A DNA stretch of 64,000 nt, taken from contig DBWZ01000002.1 in the NCBI GenBank assembly GCA_002309345.1, forward strand, positions 62,001 to 126,000. Direction: 5' to 3'. The stretch comes from Pseudobutyrivibrio sp. UBA1225 (lineage in GTDB: Bacteria; Bacillota; Clostridia; Lachnospirales; Lachnospiraceae). Shown here piece by piece: positions 60,028-64,000 of the stretch. Each line of letters begins with the position of its first letter. Positions within the stretch are counted from its first letter, which is position 1. The notes beneath the pieces are model-generated. The model worked only from the letters and a program-made list of their open reading frames with translations, was not told the origin of the DNA and did not search any database. The position numbers and the translations under genes are program-made.

Positions 60028-60990
60028 ATGAGTAAAAAGATTTCAATTGTTGTATCAGTTTATAATGAGGAGCTTGGCCTTCGCCAGTTCTACGATCACA
60101 CATCCCAGATTTTAAAGGATGCGTCGGCTAACACTGGCTGGGACTACGAGCTAATCTTCGTCAACGACGGCAGCAAAGATGGCAGCCTTGATATTTTGAG
60201 AGAATTTGCAGCTGCAGATGACAAGGTTGTGGTTGTAAACTTTGCAGCCAATCGTGGTCACGAGGCAGCAATGATTGCCGGCATCGACCAATCCACTGGA
60301 GATGGAGTGGTGTGCATGGATGCAGATTTGCAGCATCCGCCTGAAGCAATCCCAGATATCATTGACAAATTCAATCAGGGCTATGATGTTATTTCGATGG
60401 TGCGCACAGCTCGCGCAGATGCGGGTATCATCAAAAAGATTACATCTGCAGCCTTCTATCATGTGATGAACAAAATGTCCAAGGCCAACTTCGAGAACAA
60501 TTCCTCAGATTTCTTTGGAATATCTCGCCGAGTTGCCCTTGTACTTAAGAATGACTATCGCGAACGCGTCCGCTTCTTACGAGGCTACGTTCAAAATGTT
60601 GGATTCAAAAAGACTACATTGGAGTTTGAGGCTAGAGCCAGAGTTGCCGGAGAGAGCAACTACAATATTCGCGCTCTTGTTAAGCTTGCACTCAATTCCA
60701 TTTGTAACTTTTCAGATGCGCCACTTAAGATGGGCATCTATGCAGGTGTTTTATCACTTTTGGCAGCGTTTATTCTGGTTGTTTATTCTATTGTTATGTA
60801 CTTTATTCAGCCGGACATGCCACAGGGCTACACAACACTTGTTATCGTGCTATGCTTCATGTTTGGAGTGTTATTTATGATTCTTGGTTTCATTTCTGAA
60901 TACCTTGCAATCATTTTTGCAGAGGTCAAGAACAGACCGATTTATATTGTTGACAGCATAATTACAAAAGATGGAGAGGAATTGAAATAA
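60028..60990 (+). CDS. gtrB: GtrB/ArnC-type polyprenyl-phosphate glycosyltransferase (GT2)
   Basis: A 320-residue GT2 enzyme with two C-terminal membrane segments (about 235-260 and 270-295). Motifs are ISIVVSVYNEELGL, IFVNDGSKDGS (about 43-53), and the metal site MDADLQHPPEAIP (about 94-106). It loads a sugar, usually glucose, onto undecaprenyl phosphate. The next gene, one base after its stop, encodes the membrane transferase (GtrII type) that would use this product, so they form a working pair. The flippase GtrA is encoded elsewhere, at 30002. Confidence 0.87.
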   Translation: MSKKISIVVSVYNEELGLRQFYDHTSQILKDASANTGWDYELIFVNDGSKDGSLDILREFAAADDKVVVVNFAANRGHEAAMIAGIDQSTGDGVVCMDADLQHPPEAIPDIIDKFNQGYDVISMVRTARADAGIIKKITSAAFYHVMNKMSKANFENNSSDFFGISRRVALVLKNDYRERVRFLRGYVQNVGFKKTTLEFEARARVAGESNYNIRALVKLALNSICNFSDAPLKMGIYAGVLSLLAAFILVVYSIVMYFIQPDMPQGYTTLVIVLCFMFGVLFMILGFISEYLAIIFAEVKNRPIYIVDSIITKDGEELK

Positions 60991-60991
60991 G

Positions 60992-62587
60992 ATGAATTTT
61001 ACATCTCAAATCGAAGAATTCTTTATCAAGGTCAAAAATAAATTAACGCAGCTTCAGTGGGCTGCGTTTATTTCAGTTTTAGCCTTTGGCCTTCTAGCTC
61101 ACGGCTATGCCCTATTTAATCGCTTGTCGTACCACGACAATTCAGCCAGCCTGTTTTCACTAGGTGGCACCTACGAATCCAGCCGTTGGATGCTTGGATT
61201 CATCTACGACCTGCAGATGAAGACAACCAAGCTTTTTGCAGCACCGGTTTTCAATGGAGTGCTATCCCTTGTGTTTATTGGGCTTGCGGCGGCATTGATT
61301 GTTGACACCTTCAACATTTCAAAGAAGATTTCAGCCGTATTTATCGGTGCAATTATGGCTGCATTTCCCGTTGTTACAAGCATTTTTTCTTTCATGTTCA
61401 CCGCTTGGGAGTATTTTGCGGCACTTTTTCTAGCTGTTTGGGCAGCAAATATCCTTATCAAAAAGATTTCTGTAAAGACCTTTATTGCGGCCACAATCCT
61501 GCTTGCGTGCAGCCTGGGAATATACCAGGCATTTATGGCAGTTACAATCGCGGCATTTCTTGTGGCGCTCACTCTTGCAGTTTTTTCTGGTGAAATTGAT
61601 TCAGCGGGAGAATACGTTAAGCGAGGTCTTACCTATCTTGGAAATCTGGTGGCAGGCCTTGTAATTTGGTTTGCTATGGCAAAGCTCACTCAATCAATCA
61701 AGGGAATCGAAGCCGTTGATTACAAGGGAATGAGTGATGGCTATAGTGTGTCAGCTTTTCCTTCAAGACTAGTTGAGTCTATCAAAGCCTTCTTCGGATT
61801 TGAGGCTGCTGGCATCAACTCCGTTTTATATCTGCGATTAATTGTTGCATTCATCGTGTTGTCAACTATCCTTCAGTTGGCGTATCTTTGGGTTGCAGCT
61901 AAAAACAGCTTCGGCGTCAAGCTTATTTCTCTAATCGGAATTGTCCTTTTGCCAATCGGAATAAACGTAGTTTACCTAATGTCCACCAGTGAAGATTTCT
62001 TTGTAGATTCGCTAATGGTATTTGGAAATATATTCGTATTTTTGATTCCAGTGCTTCTAATTGATAGAATGGAAAACGAGCCTAATCTCAGAGCAGGTTT
62101 ATTTTCAACAATCACCATCCGTGTCACATGGGTGCAGATTATAGCGCTAGCGGTAGTGCTGGTGGGTTACATCTATTTGGACAACGGTGCATACCTTAAG
62201 GCGGAGCTTGCTGAGGAGCAGGCAACAGCTTATTACACCGAGCTTGTTGCAAATATCAAGGCCACCGAGGGATTTTCTGACGACATGGAAATTGTCTTTG
62301 TTGGCTGGACTGAGCTGGAGGATGGCACCAACGCCAAAATCGACACAGTGGATCAGCTCGAAGCAATCAAGCTTGAAAAATTCCCACGCTTTACCGACAT
62401 CATCACCTACGGCGGTTCTCGCTTCTTTATGCAAGAGCACCTTGGCTTCGGCAACGACAAACTAATCGAAGACAACGGCACCTACGCTAAGAAGGATGAA
62501 GTAAAGGCCATGCCAACCTACCCTAACTCAGGCTCAATCAAAATCATAGACAACAAGGTTATCGTAAAACTTGGGAAGGCGAGGTAA
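60992..62587 (+). CDS. GtrII-type membrane glucosyltransferase
   Basis: A 531-residue protein with about ten membrane segments. The first external loop has NRLSYHDNSASLFSLGGTYESSRW (first 20 residues shown in the family as the conserved D-x-S/G-R-W block; about 47-70), characteristic of the GtrII glucosyltransferase family. The C-terminal ~130 residues form an external soluble domain. It should transfer glucose (or another sugar) from undecaprenyl phosphate to the exported glycan. It is coupled to the GtrB-type gene upstream. Confidence in the family is good; the sugar is inferred. Confidence 0.82.
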   Translation: MNFTSQIEEFFIKVKNKLTQLQWAAFISVLAFGLLAHGYALFNRLSYHDNSASLFSLGGTYESSRWMLGFIYDLQMKTTKLFAAPVFNGVLSLVFIGLAAALIVDTFNISKKISAVFIGAIMAAFPVVTSIFSFMFTAWEYFAALFLAVWAANILIKKISVKTFIAATILLACSLGIYQAFMAVTIAAFLVALTLAVFSGEIDSAGEYVKRGLTYLGNLVAGLVIWFAMAKLTQSIKGIEAVDYKGMSDGYSVSAFPSRLVESIKAFFGFEAAGINSVLYLRLIVAFIVLSTILQLAYLWVAAKNSFGVKLISLIGIVLLPIGINVVYLMSTSEDFFVDSLMVFGNIFVFLIPVLLIDRMENEPNLRAGLFSTITIRVTWVQIIALAVVLVGYIYLDNGAYLKAELAEEQATAYYTELVANIKATEGFSDDMEIVFVGWTELEDGTNAKIDTVDQLEAIKLEKFPRFTDIITYGGSRFFMQEHLGFGNDKLIEDNGTYAKKDEVKAMPTYPNSGSIKIIDNKVIVKLGKAR

Positions 62588-62592
62588 TTAAA

Positions 62593-62639
62593 GGCTTCCC
62601 CTTGGGGGGAAGCTGTCACCGAAGGTGACTGATGAGGGG
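62593..62639 (+). repeat. Two-hairpin intergenic repeat, copy B
   Basis: This has the same architecture as 50463-50510: GCTTCCCC/GGGGAAGC, then GTCACC-GAA-GGTGAC, then TGATGAGGGG. The second stem differs from copy A on both arms in a compensatory way (TGC/GCA against ACC/GGT), so pairing is preserved. Confidence 0.75.
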
Positions 62640-62730
62640 AAAAGAAAATTGGAATTGATAAAGGGAAATTGTACTTCATGAGGGAAAAGAAAATTGGAAT
62701 TGATAAGGGGAAATTGTACTTCATGAGGGG
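62632..62730. repeat. Tandem ~46-bp direct repeat
   Basis: A unit starting ATGAGGG and ending GTACTTC occurs at 62632 and 62678, and its beginning recurs at 62723. The units differ by an indel in the G-run and one A/G change. It extends the end of repeat copy B and fills the gap to the next gene at 62750. Confidence 0.75.
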
Positions 62731-62749
62731 AAAAGAAACGAGGTAATTC

Positions 62750-64000
62750 ATGACAGGACAAGAAATGTACTCCTTCGCTCAAAGGTTATTTCCTATAAAT
62801 AGGAGCATAACAGGCGAAGGTGTCCGCCAAACCCTAGCCATGTGCAGCGATTATATCGCAGGCGAGGACGGCGTAACATTTGAAATAAAAAATGTCAAAA
62901 GCGGCACAGAGGTTTTCGACTGGACTGTTCCAAAGGAATGGAAGATTCGAGAAGCTTACATCGAGGATGAATCTCAAAATCGTATATGCGATATGGAAAT
63001 CACCAATCTTCACGTAATGGGATACTCAACTCCCGTGGATGAGTGGGTTGACTTGGATGAGTTAAAGCAACACATTTTTACGCTGCCTGAACAGCCAGAA
63101 ATCATCCCCTACGTAACAAGCTACTACAAGGAACGCTACGGCTTTTGCATGAGTCAGGTGCAGCTAGATAGCCTAAAGCCAGGACGATATCACATGTACA
63201 TCGACTCTGAGCTTTTCGACGGAAATCTCACATACGCAGAGTTGGTTTTGCCTGGCGAATCTGACGAAGAGATTTTCTTTTCCACCTACGATTGCCATCC
63301 ATCAATGGCAAACAACGAGGTCTCAGGCCCGGTGCTCATGTGCCAGCTAATCAACTACATAAAGACTCTAAAGAATCGCAGATACACCTATCGATTCATT
63401 ATCATACCTGAGACAATCGGCGCCATCACTTATCTTGCGACCGAGGGTCATCTGCAGCACATGAAAGACCACATCGTGGCAGGCTTCAACCTGTCATGTG
63501 TTGGCGACGACTTGGATTATTCAATCGTCCACAGTAAGTACGCCGATACCCTAGCTGATAGAGTGCTCACCAACGTGTTAAAATTTCACACCGATGGTAA
63601 ATTCAGCGACTACAGCTTCTTAAAGCGTGGCTCCGACGAGCGTCAATACAACTCAGCTGGCGTGGATCTGCCAGTGGTTTGTTTCTGTCGCAGCAAGTTT
63701 GGCGAGTATCCAGAGTATCATACTAGTGCCGACGATATGAGCTTCATCAGTCCAGAGGGCTTCGAAGGCGCATATCAGGTCATGACCCAGGTGGTGGATG
63801 CCTTGGAATACAACCGTTACTATGTGATGACTCAGCCTTGCGAACCACAGCTTGGCAAGCGCGGCCTCTTTCCGACTGTCAGCAAAAAGGGCAGCTATGA
63901 CGCAGTCATGGCAATGATGTATTTCATGACTTACGCAGATGGCCGCAACGACTTGATAGGAATTTCGGAAATCACGAATGTCCCAGTCAAGGAACTCATA
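62750..64000 (+). CDS. DUF4910-type aminopeptidase-like protein, 5' part
   Basis: Open from the ATG at 62750 (GAGGT 5 nt upstream) to the window end, at least 417 residues. The start QEMYSFAQRLFPINRSITGEG and the block DWTVPKEWKI (about 62-71) are characteristic of the DUF4910/aminopeptidase-like family found in polysaccharide loci. A zinc-peptidase-like core is visible: STYDCHPSMANNEVSG (about 180-195, with ligand His), IIPETIGAI (about 218-226), a GSDERQY block (about 297), and a late YHTSADD (about 327). Such proteins often end with a winged-helix domain, which would lie beyond the window. The substrate is unknown; trimming of a glycan-linked amide is one possibility. Confidence 0.75.
   Translation, partial: MTGQEMYSFAQRLFPINRSITGEGVRQTLAMCSDYIAGEDGVTFEIKNVKSGTEVFDWTVPKEWKIREAYIEDESQNRICDMEITNLHVMGYSTPVDEWVDLDELKQHIFTLPEQPEIIPYVTSYYKERYGFCMSQVQLDSLKPGRYHMYIDSELFDGNLTYAELVLPGESDEEIFFSTYDCHPSMANNEVSGPVLMCQLINYIKTLKNRRYTYRFIIIPETIGAITYLATEGHLQHMKDHIVAGFNLSCVGDDLDYSIVHSKYADTLADRVLTNVLKFHTDGKFSDYSFLKRGSDERQYNSAGVDLPVVCFCRSKFGEYPEYHTSADDMSFISPEGFEGAYQVMTQVVDALEYNRYYVMTQPCEPQLGKRGLFPTVSKKGSYDAVMAMMYFMTYADGRNDLIGISEITNVPVKELI

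Noticed and set aside
62678..62746. Short peptide frame inside the tandem repeat
   Set aside because: It arises from the repeat units themselves and lacks an independent ribosome site; repeat DNA is the better explanation.
1..64000. CRISPR array, tRNA, rRNA or insertion-sequence transposase
   Set aside because: I found no spaced repeat array, no cloverleaf-like tRNA, no rRNA segments and no transposase or integrase frame in the window. The island at 38-43 kb therefore has no mobilisation gene of its own that I can identify.

Overview
The window looks like part of the chromosome of an anaerobic, low-GC Firmicute, most likely a butyrate-forming member of the Lachnospiraceae (Butyrivibrio/Pseudobutyrivibrio-like). 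The reasons are AT-rich coding, strong GGAGG ribosome sites, a TagG/TagH-type (Gram-positive) polysaccharide exporter, LicD proteins, a flavin reductase-rubredoxin fusion, and DUF6056 and DUF4422 proteins. The genus assignment is an inference. Every convincing intact gene is on the + strand. Almost the whole window is one very large surface-glycan (cell-wall polysaccharide or glycoprotein glycan) locus.

Region 1 (1-14.8 kb): the 3' part of a DUF6056 membrane gene, a 1.1 kb gene-free gap, then a KpsC/S-like transferase, a GT4 glycosyltransferase and a pseudaminic-acid-type block (PseC, PseF, PseI, a formyltransferase, PseG). PseB and PseH are not in the window, and a formyltransferase sits where an N-acyl modifier would be expected. 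GT2 and GT32/GT2 fusion transferases follow. Region 2 (15-24.7 kb): two RgpF-type proteins, a DUF4422 transferase, a methyltransferase-like/Rossmann/cytidylyltransferase fusion and an ABC exporter pair. Region 3 (25-38.3 kb): two LicD fusion proteins, CDP-glucose 4,6-dehydratase, GtrA, DUF6056, an Fdt/Qdt-type 3-amino-3,6-dideoxyhexose block (ketoisomerase, MaoC hydratase, acyltransferase, aminotransferase), a GtrB-type GT2 and a YfhO-type membrane protein.

Region 4 (38.3-43.5 kb) is a mobile-looking island bounded by about 330 bp direct repeats. The repeats are the 3' half of a flavin reductase-rubredoxin gene: truncated on the left, part of an intact gene on the right. Inside are a JAB/MPN-like fragment, a small charged protein, an XRE regulator, a deleted copy of gtrA, a broken minus-strand small gene and an XRE / ImmA-IrrE peptidase / PIN-like three-gene cassette with a palindromic operator. 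The cassette is the best candidate here for an undescribed defence or toxin-antitoxin system.

Region 5 (43.5-64 kb): an MBOAT acyltransferase with SGNH-like partners, another DUF6056 protein, then a Pgl-type diacetamido-sugar block (PglA-like GT, PLP decarboxylase, ATP-grasp, PglD, PglC, superoxide dismutase, PglE, PglF). After that come an OafA-type acyltransferase, a duplicated-domain membrane-anchored protein, a GtrB/GtrII pair and the start of a DUF4910-type aminopeptidase-like gene.

A pattern runs through 2-29 kb. A roughly 90-residue Rossmann-like module (G-x-G motif, acidic residue about 25 residues later) is fused to at least nine otherwise unrelated enzymes, at the N-terminus, the middle or the C-terminus. 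Several operon starts also share a -10 box running straight into a hairpin.
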